From NCBI GenBank assembly GCA_902516685.1, contig CABXZJ010000005.1, positions 1 through 54,953 on the forward strand: a DNA stretch of 54,953 nt, in the 5' to 3' direction. Below, one piece after another: positions 18,302 through 29,400 of the stretch. The position numbers and the translations under genes are program-made. Position 1 is the stretch's first letter. Each line of letters begins with the position of its first letter. The stretch comes from an uncultured Formosa sp. GTDB lineage: Bacteria; Bacteroidota; Bacteroidia; Flavobacteriales; Flavobacteriaceae. The notes beneath the pieces are model-generated. The model had not been told where the DNA came from and ran no database searches. It saw only the letters and a program-made list of their open reading frames with translations.

Positions 18302-20998
18302 ATGCGATTTATATTTGCTCTTTGTATTTTATTCCAGATATCTTATGGACAGCTTTTAAGTACATCAGGATCTCAAATTATTGATGATAACAATCAGGAA
18401 ATTCTTTTGAGAGGTATTGGGCTTGGTGGATGGATGCTTCAAGAAGGGTATATGATGAACTCTGTGGGTGGTGCAAATACCCAATATGAGTTCAAAGATA
18501 ATTTGATTGAATTAATTGGATCCGAAGAAACTCAGATATTTTATGACAACTGGTTAGATAATTTCGTTACTGAATCAGATATTCAGGACATTGCTAGTCA
18601 AGGCTACAACAGCGTTCGCTTAGCGATGCATTATAATCTTTTCACATTACCTATTCAGGATGAGCCTGTAGACGGAGTTAATACTTGGCTTGATAAAGGA
18701 TTTGAAATGGTAGATGATTTATTGAGTTGGTGTGAAACCAATCAAATATACCTAATATTAGATTTGCATGCAGCACCTGGAGGGCAAGGCTATGATTCTG
18801 GGATTTCAGATTACAACCCTGATTTACCTTCACTTTGGGAAAGCGATTTCAATAAAAGTAAAACTGTTGCTCTTTGGGGTCAATTAGCAGATCGCTATAA
18901 AGATGAACCATGGATTGGTGGTTATGATCTTATAAATGAAGTAAATTGGAACTTAGGTACTTACGATTTAAGAAACTTATATATTCAAATTACAAATGCA
19001 ATTCGTGCTGTAGATACAAACCATATTATTTTTATCGAAGGTAATGGTTTTGCCAACGATTTCACTGGATTAACACCTCCTTGGGATAATAATTTAGTAT
19101 ATAGTTTTCATAAGTATTGGTCTTACAATAACGAAAATTCGCTGGATTGGGTTTTGGGTATTAGGGATACTTATAACGTTCCATTGTGGTGTGGTGAAAC
19201 TGGTGAAAATTCCAATACGTGGTATAGAGATGCTTTCAAGCTATACGAAGACAACAATATCGGATGGGCTTCTTGGCCTTTTAAACGAATTGAAACCATT
19301 GTCGCCCCTTATTCTGTCTCTTCAAATCAAAACTATGAAGCGATTATTAATTATTGGAAAGGAGAAGCCGCTGCACCTAGTGTTGATAATGCTATCGCTG
19401 GTTTGAGTCAATTAACAACAGATATTTTACACTCTAATACGACTTTTTTCGAAGATGTTGTAGATGCTCAGTTACGTTTACCTCAAGACTCTTCATTGTT
19501 ACCTTATTCAGACCATCAAATCCCTGGAATAATTTATCTTTCAGATTATGATTTTGGAATTAATGGAATAGCATATAATGATAATGACTATGTAGACTAC
19601 AGTTTAGAGAACGGTATTGATTATCAGCCATGGAATAAAGGTTGGAATTATCGAAATGATGGAGTTGATATTCAATCTAATAATGACACATTTAATTCCA
19701 ACGGTTTTCATATAGGATATGTTAATGACGGAGAATGGATGAAATACACGGTTAATATTTCTGCTACAGGGTATTATGATCTTAGCATAAGGTACGCATC
19801 ACCACAAGCAGGAGGGAAATTAAAATTATTTTTAGATGATATTGATGTTTCTGAATCTATTTCTATTTACAATAGTGGTGGTTGGTCTAATTTTGTTAAT
19901 GGATATTATGAAGGAGTATATTTAGAGGCAGGCATACATGAACTGAAGGTTAAAATCATTGGAGATAATGAGTTTAATATAGGAAGTATAGAATTTATAA
20001 ATTCAGCAACAATTCCAACTTTTGGTCCAATAGGATCAAATGTTCTGAGTGATGAAAAAAGTATTAGATTGGTTTTAAACCAACCAATTTCTAATGATCA
20101 AGCTATAGAAAGCAATCAATTTATTATTAATATCGATGGGGTTTCAAGTACTATAGAATCTGTTCAAATTGATCCTACAAACAATCGAGTAATATTATTT
20201 GAAATGGAAGATTTTTTAAACTTCCAACAAAATATTACAATTGACTATGTAGGTTCAATTATAACTTCTAGTTTTGGTAGCTCATCACTTAATGAATTTT
20301 TTAATTATCCGGTAAATAATAACCTTCCAGAGAGAGGCTTAATTCCCGGAAAAATTCAAGCTGAAGATTATAATAACCAATATGGTTTAAGTGTTGAGGA
20401 TACCAGTGATGTATTTGGAGGTCAAAATATAGGCTCAACCGATACTGGAGATTATGCTGAATATCTTGTTTTAGTAGAAGAAACAGGTTTGTACGAATTA
20501 GATATTAGATATGCAGCAAGTTTTCAACAAGGAATTATGCAGTTAGAAATGATTAATAATGACTCCAATCAAAGTCTAGGTTGGTTTACCATTCCAATTA
20601 CTGGTGATTGGCAAAATTGGTATACTCTATCAAGCGACATTCAACTAACCAAAGGAGCATATACTTTAAAAATGACAGTATTGCAGCCAGGGTTTAATAT
20701 TAATTGGTTTAATTTTACTTTAACCGAAAGTTTAGGTTTTAATAATGATCTAAATAATAATTCACACATCAAAATATATCCGAATCCAGCTGAAAATATT
20801 TTAAATATTGATTCAGAATCAAAATCTATTGATTCCATGACCTTATTTGATATAAACGGTCGTCAAATTTCTCAACACATGTATTCCACTTGTCCTACGA
20901 AAATTTTACTTAATGTTCCAAATATTGATTCTGGTATTTATATTTTAAGGATTACATCCGGTGAGCAAGTTTATCATAAAAAATTATTTAAAAAGTAG
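18302..20998 (+). CDS. GH5-family glucanase with CBM6-like modules, T9SS-exported
   Basis: This 898-residue modular enzyme has a signal peptide ending near SYGQ. The GH5 catalytic domain (about 20-360) contains LRGIGLGGWMLQEGY, LDLHAAPGGQG, acid/base E213 in LINEVNW and nucleophile E299 in WCGET. A CBM6-like module (about 415-570, GFHIGYVNDGEWMKYTVN), an Ig-like domain (about 575-680) and a second CBM6-like module (about 685-815, PGKIQAEDYNNQYG and DTGDYAEYLV) follow. The T9SS sorting domain has IYPNPAENILNI. GH5 covers many beta-glycan activities. With GH16, GH30 and GH128 neighbours, an exo- or endo-beta-glucanase is the likeliest role. Subfamily assignment needs a phylogeny. Confidence 0.88.
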   Translation: MRFIFALCILFQISYGQLLSTSGSQIIDDNNQEILLRGIGLGGWMLQEGYMMNSVGGANTQYEFKDNLIELIGSEETQIFYDNWLDNFVTESDIQDIASQGYNSVRLAMHYNLFTLPIQDEPVDGVNTWLDKGFEMVDDLLSWCETNQIYLILDLHAAPGGQGYDSGISDYNPDLPSLWESDFNKSKTVALWGQLADRYKDEPWIGGYDLINEVNWNLGTYDLRNLYIQITNAIRAVDTNHIIFIEGNGFANDFTGLTPPWDNNLVYSFHKYWSYNNENSLDWVLGIRDTYNVPLWCGETGENSNTWYRDAFKLYEDNNIGWASWPFKRIETIVAPYSVSSNQNYEAIINYWKGEAAAPSVDNAIAGLSQLTTDILHSNTTFFEDVVDAQLRLPQDSSLLPYSDHQIPGIIYLSDYDFGINGIAYNDNDYVDYSLENGIDYQPWNKGWNYRNDGVDIQSNNDTFNSNGFHIGYVNDGEWMKYTVNISATGYYDLSIRYASPQAGGKLKLFLDDIDVSESISIYNSGGWSNFVNGYYEGVYLEAGIHELKVKIIGDNEFNIGSIEFINSATIPTFGPIGSNVLSDEKSIRLVLNQPISNDQAIESNQFIINIDGVSSTIESVQIDPTNNRVILFEMEDFLNFQQNITIDYVGSIITSSFGSSSLNEFFNYPVNNNLPERGLIPGKIQAEDYNNQYGLSVEDTSDVFGGQNIGSTDTGDYAEYLVLVEETGLYELDIRYAASFQQGIMQLEMINNDSNQSLGWFTIPITGDWQNWYTLSSDIQLTKGAYTLKMTVLQPGFNINWFNFTLTESLGFNNDLNNNSHIKIYPNPAENILNIDSESKSIDSMTLFDINGRQISQHMYSTCPTKILLNVPNIDSGIYILRITSGEQVYHKKLFKK

Positions 20999-21019
20999 TT
21001 ATAAATTAATTAAACCAAT

Positions 21020-21868
21020 ATGAAATCAATTAGTTTAACATGTTTTGTAATTTCTATTTCATTTTTATTAAACATGTCTTGCAAAAAAATAGCGATTCCA
21101 TCTTCTGATGAGTGGCAAGTTGATTTTTTTGATGATTTTCATTCATTTGACAGTAATAATTGGCAAGATCAGCGTATTTGGGTTAATAATGAAACCCATT
21201 GTTATGTTCCAGATAATGAATTTAACACTAGGGAAGTTAGTAATGGTACATTAAAACTAAGAGTTGTTAATATTGAAGAAAAACGTCCATGTGACAATTA
21301 CGATAAGCAAGGGAAAATTCATCCTGATACAAAATATGTAGCGGGTCGTATTGCTTCAAAAAACCGTCAGGAATTTATTAAAGGCAAATGGACTGCTCGT
21401 TTGCGTTTACAAAATAACGGTCAGGCCAGTATGTTCCCTGCTTGGTGGATTTTAGGATCGCAAAATAACGAGCCGCCTGTACAAGAAGCAGACGAATATA
21501 TTTGTTGGCCAACCACTGGTTCAGGAGAAATAGATATTTTCGAACATCATGGGGATCATCAAAAAGATCATTTTACCACAGGTGCAATAAAAAGTTTAGG
21601 AAAATGCGGAGAAGGCGACTGGTGGAGCTTGCGAAAAGGATTTGACGCAACATTAAATGAATACCACGACTATTCAGTAGAATGGGAGGGTTCTGATCTT
21701 TTGTATAGGCTAGATGGTGATGAGATTTATAGAAATAAAGGTTTGGGAGATAATTATCCTGAACCAATGTTTGCAATTTTAAATTTTGCCAAAATTACCG
21801 ATTCACCAATGAAAGGTGAGTGGGTAATGGAAGTAGATTGGGTAAAACATGAATTCAGAAAACAATAA
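21020..21868 (+). CDS. GH16-family endo-beta-glucanase, lipoprotein
   Basis: This 282-residue enzyme has a lipoprotein signal (LLNMSC, C21) and a single GH16 jelly-roll domain. The catalytic ExDxxE motif is complete in GEIDIFEHHG, with nucleophile E170, D172 and acid/base E175. Substrate-cleft residues include MFPAWWILG. The sequence around the motif differs from the common laminarinase GEIDIME, so beta-1,3-glucanase activity is likely but not certain. It lies between GH5 and GH30 genes with gaps of about 20 bases, which argues for one transcript devoted to a beta-glucan. Lipid anchoring suggests a cell-surface or outer-membrane location. Confidence 0.88.
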   Translation: MKSISLTCFVISISFLLNMSCKKIAIPSSDEWQVDFFDDFHSFDSNNWQDQRIWVNNETHCYVPDNEFNTREVSNGTLKLRVVNIEEKRPCDNYDKQGKIHPDTKYVAGRIASKNRQEFIKGKWTARLRLQNNGQASMFPAWWILGSQNNEPPVQEADEYICWPTTGSGEIDIFEHHGDHQKDHFTTGAIKSLGKCGEGDWWSLRKGFDATLNEYHDYSVEWEGSDLLYRLDGDEIYRNKGLGDNYPEPMFAILNFAKITDSPMKGEWVMEVDWVKHEFRKQ

Positions 21869-21885
21869 ATTTAAAGTTCTACAAA

Positions 21886-23349
21886 ATGATTTACTATAAA
21901 AAGTTCTTTTTAATTGTAATTCTTATATTATTCTCAAAATTAATTATTGCTCAAAAATCTAAATTAACCAATGCTAATCTCGATTTTATAAATAAACCAA
22001 TCGAATTATACACTACGGCAAAAGATACGGATTTAAGATTGAGTAAAAGAAAAAATAAAATATTCAAACCACGTGTTCAGCCTTTAGAAACAGAGGTTTC
22101 AATTTTTATTAATCCAAATAAGACTTTTCAAGAATATCTTGGAATTGGCGGTGCTATCACAGATGCATCATCCGAAGTATTTTCAAAACTAAGCTCCGAA
22201 AAACAAAATGATTTTCTTCAGGCATATTATGGCAATAATGGAATAGGATATAATATAATACGAACTAGTATACATAGTTGTGATTTTGGTCTTGGAAGTC
22301 ACACTTATATTGAAGATGGCGATACAGAACTGAAATCTTTCTCAATCGAAAAAGATTTAGAAAAACGTATTCCAATGATTAAGAGAGCTCAAGCACTTAT
22401 TGGCGATAAATTAGTTTTTTATGCAAGTCCTTGGAGTCCACCTGCATTTATGAAAACTAATAATAACATGCTTCGTGGTGGTAAATTAATTCCAAAATAC
22501 CGACAGCCTTGGGCAAATTATTATGTAAAGTTTATTGATGCCTATGAAGCATTAGGCATTCCTGTTTGGGGTCTTACTATACAAAATGAACCTATGGCGA
22601 CACAACGATGGGAATCATGTATTTACACTGCAGATGAGGAAAGAGATTTTTTAAAATTTTTTTTAGGACCAACTCTTGACAAAGCAGGTCATGGAGACAA
22701 AAATATAGTGGTTTGGGATCATAATCGAGATTTAATATCTAACCGTGCAAATACTATTTTTGAGGACCCTGAAGCTTCTAAATATGCTTGGGGTATAGGA
22801 TTTCATTGGTATGAAACATGGACAGGTAGCTTACCTAACTATGATAATTTAAAAAATATAAAGGATTCATATCCAACAAAAAATTTATTATTTACCGAAG
22901 GATGTCAAGAAGGTTTTAATGCTGATAGACTATATCACTGGCCCAATGCTGAGCGTTACGGTAATTCAATGATTAATGATTTTAATAGTGGTACTGTTGG
23001 TTGGACTGATTGGAATATCTTATTGGACGAACGAGGAGGTCCAAACCATGTTGCGAATTTTTGTTTTGCACCTGTTCACGCCGACACTAAATCCAATGAA
23101 CTCATATTTACTCCCACATATTACTATATTGGACATTTTTCAAAATTTATCCATCCAGGCGCTTTACGTGTAAGTACTACAACTAGTAGAACAACGATTG
23201 AAAGTACCTCTTTTCAAAACCAAGATGGAAATATAGTTACAATTGTTATGAACCCAAAAGACGAAAGAATTACTTATAAACTCATAGTAGGTAATGCTGA
23301 GTCTGTTTTTGAAATTGAACCTCGTGCCATGCAAACTATAATATATTAA
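21886..23349 (+). CDS. GH30-family beta-glucosidase/beta-1,6-glucanase
   Basis: This 487-residue exported enzyme resembles the glucocerebrosidase branch of GH30. Visible motifs are GIGGAITDASSEVFS, the WSPPAFMKTN loop, acid/base E235 in WGLTIQNEP, nucleophile E338 in LLFTEGCQ, and GTVGWTDWNILLDERGGPNHV. In laminarin-type PULs of marine flavobacteria, GH30 enzymes remove beta-1,6-linked glucose branches, and that is the most likely job here. A xylanase function, as in GH30_8, is less likely because the sequence has the glucosidase-branch signatures. It starts 17 bases after GH16 and ends 10 bases before the sugar porter. Confidence 0.9.
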   Translation: MIYYKKFFLIVILILFSKLIIAQKSKLTNANLDFINKPIELYTTAKDTDLRLSKRKNKIFKPRVQPLETEVSIFINPNKTFQEYLGIGGAITDASSEVFSKLSSEKQNDFLQAYYGNNGIGYNIIRTSIHSCDFGLGSHTYIEDGDTELKSFSIEKDLEKRIPMIKRAQALIGDKLVFYASPWSPPAFMKTNNNMLRGGKLIPKYRQPWANYYVKFIDAYEALGIPVWGLTIQNEPMATQRWESCIYTADEERDFLKFFLGPTLDKAGHGDKNIVVWDHNRDLISNRANTIFEDPEASKYAWGIGFHWYETWTGSLPNYDNLKNIKDSYPTKNLLFTEGCQEGFNADRLYHWPNAERYGNSMINDFNSGTVGWTDWNILLDERGGPNHVANFCFAPVHADTKSNELIFTPTYYYIGHFSKFIHPGALRVSTTTSRTTIESTSFQNQDGNIVTIVMNPKDERITYKLIVGNAESVFEIEPRAMQTIIY

Positions 23350-23359
23350 TTTAATAAAA

Positions 23360-24895
23360 ATGAAAAATAATATTTCTTACATAGCTTTCGTTGTTTCATT
23401 AGGGGGGTTTTTGTTTGGATTTGATGCAGGTATTATTTCTGGGGTTATGTCTTTTGCCGGTCCAGAGTTTGATCTCAACGAAATTCAATCTGGATGGGTT
23501 GTTAGTTCTCCTTCTTTTGCAGCGATGTTTGCTATGCTATTTTCTGGTCGTTTAAGTGATATACTAGGTAGAAAGAAATTATTAATTTTTGTTGCTTTAT
23601 TTTATGCTATTTCCGCTGTTTTTTCTGCTTATTCGAGTTCTTATGAGATGATTTACATTGCAAGAATGATAGGGGGTTTAGCATTTGGAGCAGCTTTAGT
23701 TTTAGCACCAATATATATTGCAGAAATTGCAAACGCCAAAAACAGGGGTAAATTAGTGAGTTTACAACAGTTAAATATAGTTTTTGGTTTTTTCGCTGCT
23801 TTTTTAAGTAATTACTTTTTTAATAAATATAATACAATAGATAATTCTTTTTTAAATGATTCAACTGTTTGGAGGTGGATGCTGGGTGTTGAATTTTTTC
23901 CAGCAATTATTTATTTTATTTTTTTATTTTTTATACCAAAAAGTCCTCGGTGGTTATTTCTCATAGGTAAACACAAACAAGCTAAAGAAATTTTAATCAA
24001 CCTTCATGGTGAAAAACTTGGACTTGAAGAAATGCTTTCAATTGAAAAAGCCGCAAATTTAGATCAAAATAAATCTAAATTAAATGTCAAAGATTTATTT
24101 AATAGGTCTTTACGTTTTGTTCTAATTGTTGGTTTAGTTATTGGAGTTTTGCAACAGATTACAGGGATTAACGCTGTTTATTTTTATGCTACATCTATTT
24201 TTAAACAAACAGGTATCGGTACTGACGCTTCATTTTCATCTGGAGTCTTGTTAAGTACTGTTTCCGTTATTTTCACCTTTGTAGCTATATATTTAATTGA
24301 TTTAATGGGTAGACGACCTTTGTTGCTTATTGGGACTGCGGGAATTTCTGTTAGTCTTCTATTGTGTTCTTATGGATTTAATCAAGCTACTTATCAACTT
24401 AAACAAGCCAATATCGATGCTTTTGAATTTATAAATTCTAGTGATTTGAGTTTGCTTTCTGATAAAGTTTATGACAACGATGTACAGTTTAAAACAGAAG
24501 TAAAACAGATCTTAGGAAATCAGGTTTATTCTAAAAATGATGGTGAAATTCTTGAATCTGCGACTAATATTAATGCTACATTAATTTTGATTGGAATTTT
24601 AGGATTTATAGCATGTTTTGCTTTTTCTTTAGGCCCAGTCATGTGGGTTTTACTTTCTGAGTTATATCCCATCAAGTACAGAGGATTAGCCATTGGGGTT
24701 ATTGCTTTTATTAATTCACTAATTAGTTCACTAGTTCAGCTCATTTTCCCCTGGGAATTATCAAACTTAGGTAGTGCTTTAACTTTTTTTATTTTCGGTT
24801 CGATCGCATTAATTGGATTTTTTGTTCTGTTGAAAATATTACCGGAAACTAAAGGGAAATCTTTAGAAGAATTAGAACTCCAACTTCAAAATTAA
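23360..24895 (+). CDS. MFS sugar porter (XylE-like)
   Basis: This 511-residue inner-membrane protein has twelve predicted helices and sugar-porter signatures: GGFLFGFDAGIISGVMSF in helix 1, RLSDILGRKKLL, the PKSPRWLF loop, QQITGINAVYFYA in helix 7, DLMGRRPLLL, and the C-terminal PETKGKSLEELE. It would import a monosaccharide, probably glucose or xylose, by proton symport. An insertion of about 70 residues, SYGFNQATYQ to EILESATN, follows the ninth helix and is absent from classical XylE. The position after GH30 suggests uptake of the sugar that enzyme releases in the periplasm. Confidence 0.93.
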   Translation: MKNNISYIAFVVSLGGFLFGFDAGIISGVMSFAGPEFDLNEIQSGWVVSSPSFAAMFAMLFSGRLSDILGRKKLLIFVALFYAISAVFSAYSSSYEMIYIARMIGGLAFGAALVLAPIYIAEIANAKNRGKLVSLQQLNIVFGFFAAFLSNYFFNKYNTIDNSFLNDSTVWRWMLGVEFFPAIIYFIFLFFIPKSPRWLFLIGKHKQAKEILINLHGEKLGLEEMLSIEKAANLDQNKSKLNVKDLFNRSLRFVLIVGLVIGVLQQITGINAVYFYATSIFKQTGIGTDASFSSGVLLSTVSVIFTFVAIYLIDLMGRRPLLLIGTAGISVSLLLCSYGFNQATYQLKQANIDAFEFINSSDLSLLSDKVYDNDVQFKTEVKQILGNQVYSKNDGEILESATNINATLILIGILGFIACFAFSLGPVMWVLLSELYPIKYRGLAIGVIAFINSLISSLVQLIFPWELSNLGSALTFFIFGSIALIGFFVLLKILPETKGKSLEELELQLQN

Positions 24896-24947
24896 TTGTT
24901 TTTCACTACCTATTTTATATATTTGATTATTAAACTTTTAAATCCAA

Positions 24948-26453
24948 ATGAAAATAATTTATTCAACTAATTTTTTTATAATTATTACCATTTGTTTGAG
25001 TTTTACTTCTGTATTATATTCTCAAATCAAAAAAAATAATTCCTATAAAAAGCAGCCTAATTTTTTATTTGTCTTGGTTGACGACCAACCTTTTGATGCC
25101 TTAGGCTTTACAGGAAGGTATCCATTCTTAAAAACTCCAAATATTGATAAACTAGCTCATGAAGGTGTTAATGTTGAGAACTTTTTTGTAACTCAATCAA
25201 TTTGCTCCCCCTCAAGAGCCAGTTTTTTAACTGGTACATATCCTCATATTCATGGCGTAAATCAAAATAACCGTCACGTAGATCCAAACTGGGAAGAGTT
25301 TCCTCCTTACTCGAGCCATTTGCAAGATGCTGGATACGAAACTGCACATGTTGGTAAAATTCATATGGCTCATGAAAGGGATGAGGCTCACATAAGACCT
25401 GGGTTTGATTACTGGTTTAGTTTTATTGGTCAGGGGAAATATATAGATCCCCCTGTAAATGATAACGGTTATGAATATCAAGAAAAGGGTTATATGACTG
25501 ATATTCTTACAGAAAAAGCTATTAATTGGCTAAAAGAAATAAGAAATCCCAATAAACCATTTAGCTTAAATCTTTGGCATAAAGCTGTTCATGAACCCCA
25601 TCTTCCAGCTGAAAGACATAAAGATTTATATAATGGTGCAGAGTTGCCATCTCCACCATATAATACCCATAAAGAAACTTTCAAAGGAAAGCCTGAATGG
25701 CAACGAAAAAAAACATTTGGATTTGATTGGAAGAAAAATCTTCCAATTCCACCAGAACTTCCTGAACTAACATGGCCAATAAACTATGATAAAAATATGC
25801 AACTTCTTCGCTGTATTGCGGCTATTGACGAATCTCTTGGGAAGGTCTTAGAAACTTTAGAGGCCATAGGAGAGTTGGATAACACTGTTATTATTTACAG
25901 TAGTGATAATGGTTACTTTTTAGGAGAACATACATTTAATGATAAGAGATTAGCATATGAAAATTCCATGCGAGTTCCTATGTTGATCCGTTATCCTAAA
26001 TTAATTAAAGCAAAAACTGTTGTTAAAGAACAATGTTTGAATATTGATATGGCTCCAACAATACTTGATTTAGCTGGAATTGAAATACCAGGTTACATGC
26101 AGGGTGAATCTATGATGCAATTAATCAGTGGAGAACCATCTACCAAATGGCGAACTTCAATATTATTTGAATATTATTTGGATACTTATTGGCCTTATGC
26201 AGGTCCAAATCAAATTGCCGTACGTACAGATCGTTATAAACTTGTAGACTCCTTTTTGAAAAATGATATTGACGAATTATATGACCTCCAAAATGATCCT
26301 GGCGAGATGACTAATTTAATTACTTTAGAGCAATATGATAATGTTAAACATAAATTAAGGCAAGAAGCCGAGAGATTAAAAGAAAAATATAACTACAAAG
26401 CCGATAGGGATTGGTGGTTAAGAAAAGTTTTAAAAGAAAAAAAAATTAAATAA
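24948..26453 (+). CDS. S1-family sulfatase 1
   Basis: This 501-residue exported sulfatase has an N-terminal signal segment and then LFVLVDDQPFDALG with the metal-binding D45 and D46. The formylglycine motif CSPSR has the modified residue at C86 (SICSPSRASFLTG). GYETAHVGKIHM carries the catalytic Lys-His segment, and VIIYSSDNGYFLGEH is the second metal-binding segment. The C-terminal subdomain ends with LYDLQNDPGEMTNL. It removes sulfate esters from a polysaccharide after activation by a formylglycine-generating enzyme, which is not encoded in this window. It lies between the sugar porter and the second SusC gene, which places sulfate removal within the glucan locus. Confidence 0.93.
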   Translation: MKIIYSTNFFIIITICLSFTSVLYSQIKKNNSYKKQPNFLFVLVDDQPFDALGFTGRYPFLKTPNIDKLAHEGVNVENFFVTQSICSPSRASFLTGTYPHIHGVNQNNRHVDPNWEEFPPYSSHLQDAGYETAHVGKIHMAHERDEAHIRPGFDYWFSFIGQGKYIDPPVNDNGYEYQEKGYMTDILTEKAINWLKEIRNPNKPFSLNLWHKAVHEPHLPAERHKDLYNGAELPSPPYNTHKETFKGKPEWQRKKTFGFDWKKNLPIPPELPELTWPINYDKNMQLLRCIAAIDESLGKVLETLEAIGELDNTVIIYSSDNGYFLGEHTFNDKRLAYENSMRVPMLIRYPKLIKAKTVVKEQCLNIDMAPTILDLAGIEIPGYMQGESMMQLISGEPSTKWRTSILFEYYLDTYWPYAGPNQIAVRTDRYKLVDSFLKNDIDELYDLQNDPGEMTNLITLEQYDNVKHKLRQEAERLKEKYNYKADRDWWLRKVLKEKKIK

Positions 26454-26465
26454 ATTAATATTACG

Positions 26466-29400
26466 ATGGAATACAATTATTTAAAAAAACTATTGACTTT
26501 ATCCATTTCAATTTTCACAATTTGTCTTTCTGCACAAAGTTTTGAAGTTTCTGGTATAGTTTTAGAAAAAGAAACAAATTCGCCACTGGCAGGTGCCACA
26601 ATTATTATTAAAGGGACTACAATCGGAGTAACATCTGATTTTGATGGTAATTTTAAAATAACAGCTAACCAGAACCAGTTCTTGGTCATATCATATATCG
26701 GATTTAATGATGTTGAAATAGAGATTACTTCAAAAGAGGTTGTAATTTTAATGGAACCAAGTTTAGATGAACTTGATGAAGTTACCATAAGCGTTGGGTA
26801 TTTTGATATAAGTAAAAAAGATCTTTCTGGTTCAATAACACAGATTAAATCTGAACAACTAGAACAAAACAGAGCTTCCACTTTGGAAAATTTATTACAA
26901 GGTCAAGTTGCTGGAGTTGTAGTTACTGAAAGTGCTGAACCAGGAGGAGGTGTTGGTATTTCCATTCGTGGTACTAATTCTCTTCTCGGTGGCACACAAC
27001 CCTTGTACGTGCTCGATGGGATTCCAATCAACCCAGTCGCCGACGCCGCGGGTAATGGAAATTCAGGTGGCTCTCAGAGCTCTATGAGTTTTGTTAACCC
27101 AAATGACATTGATAAAATAGAAGTTTTAAAGGATGCAGCTGCTACTGCTATTTATGGTGCAAGAGGGGCGAATGGAGTTGTTTTGATTACCACTAAATCC
27201 GCTAACAAGAATGAAGGTAAAGATAAAATATCATTTACCTTTGATAGTTATATTACTTCCGTTCGGGAAAAATTAGATGTTTTGGATGGTCCAGGTTTTG
27301 AAGATTATATGAATCAACGCACCCTGAATCAAATTTATCAACAAATAACAAATCCTGATTTACCCAGACCAAATGGTAATCCTCCCCGACCTGTTGGTGT
27401 ATGGAATCCTCAACAAAATCAAGTAATTGATTCGTTAAATTACCCAGACATTGCTAATTTAATAAGAGATTTTCCTATCACTCCATCTGGAATCAGTACA
27501 GATTGGCAGGATGAGACCTACAGAACAGCTATGACCAATTCATACAATTTAAGTTACAGAGGCGGTGATTTTAAGAAAAATTACGCATTGAGTCTAGGTA
27601 TCTTTGACCAGGAAGGAGTAATTACAAACACTACAAATAAAAGGGTTTTTTTAAATTCCAGAATCAAAAGAAAAGCTTTCAACGATAAAATTGATATTTA
27701 CTCTAGGACCAATGTTTCACACAAACAAGGTAATGCCTCATCTGTTGGAAATGGTCAGATTTTTATGCAGAAAAGTGTAGTTTCTCAAGTTTTGCAATTT
27801 CAACCGATATATTCCATATTAGAAACTGGAGAAAATGATGAAATTTATTCTGCTCTTAATGAAGGAGATTTAATTTCAAATCCCTACACATTGGCTAAAT
27901 ATGTAATAGATGAAAAAAAGTCAATTACCATTCGACAAGCACTTTCTCTGGTTGGTAAAATAACTCCAAAGTTAACTGCTACTTTGAGGGGTGCTTTTGA
28001 TTATCAAAAAAATACTCGTGATAATTATTATCCTACCAATACAACAAGGGGATATATAAACAACGGTGAAGCTACTCAGTCTTACTCTGAAAACAGAAAA
28101 ATTTATGCTGAGGGCAATTTACGTTACAGAAATCGTTTTAACCTTCATCGAGTTGATGCAACTATGGTTGCTACCTATGAACAAAACACCATACGTTCGA
28201 TGTTTAACAAAGCAAGGGATTTTGCAAATGATTACACTACATTTTATAACTTTAACAATGCAAATGAAATCCTCATACCGATTTCACAATATAGAGAAAT
28301 TGGCTTATTATCCGCATTGACAAGAGTAGGTTACAATTACAATAGAAAGTATTTCATTGATTTGAATGCTAGGGTAGATGCTTCTTCGAAATTTGCAAAA
28401 AATAAGAAAAGCGCTATATTTCCATCACTTGCCCTATCATGGGCACTGTCAGAGGAGCGTTTTATTAGAAATGTTAGGCAAATCAATAATTTAAAACTTA
28501 GATTATCGTATGGTAAAACTGGAAGTAATCCCATTTCCCCTTATCAATCCTTGGCAATGATGAGTCCTATTCGCTACAATTTTGATGACGAAATTGCGAT
28601 TGGATTCTATGAACAAAATCTTCAAAATGACGATTTAACGTGGGAAACAACCGATCAATTTAATATTGGACTGGATATAGGAATGTTTAAGTCCAAAGTT
28701 AATTTAACTTTTGATGCTTACCATAAATTAACTTATGATTTACTTCAAAATGTAAATTTACCATCGTCAAACGGTTATTCAAGTAGGGTTGATAATTTCG
28801 GAGAAATTGAAAATAAAGGATATGAAATTGGTTTACAAGCTGAAATGATTAAGGATGCCGATTTTAGTTGGAGTTTGAATTCAACTTTCAGTCTCAATAG
28901 GAACAAACTCTTAAGTCTTAATTCAAATTTAGATTATCAACTGGGACCATCTATTGGTTTTGCTCAAGCTAATCCCATAATGTTTATGGTTGGTCAACCT
29001 TTGGGTATTTTTTGGGGTGCTGAGACCGACGGAATTTTTGAAAATTGGGAACAAGCCAACGCTAGTGGTATTCCTAACGCCGCCCCCGGGGAGATTAATT
29101 ATGTAAATCACAGTGTTGATTACGATGAGTTTGGTAATCCTTTAGAAAATCAGGAAATTGATTTCGATGATTATGTTAAACTTGGAGATCCAAATCCAAA
29201 TTTTAATTTTTCTATTGGAAGTGAATTCAATTACAAGAATTGGGATTTAAGTCTTTTATTTACCGGCCAAGATGGTGGCGACTTATTTTGGGTAGATTCA
29301 TGGCAGTTGAGTGGGCTTTTTAGAACAAGAAATCATTTGTCAGATTCTTTTGAAAACTCTTGGACAGCCCCATTGTCTTATTCAAATGGCTCTATTGTTT

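Noticed and set aside
21886..23349. GH30 as a glucuronoxylanase linked to GH10
   Set aside because: The sequence shows the glucosidase-branch motifs (GTVGWTDWNILLDERGGPNH), not the shorter GH30_8 pattern, so a beta-glucosidase role fits better.
26477..26881. A 134-codon minus-strand frame inside the second susC
   Set aside because: It is fully antisense to the well-supported plug and N-terminal domains of susC and has no recognisable features.
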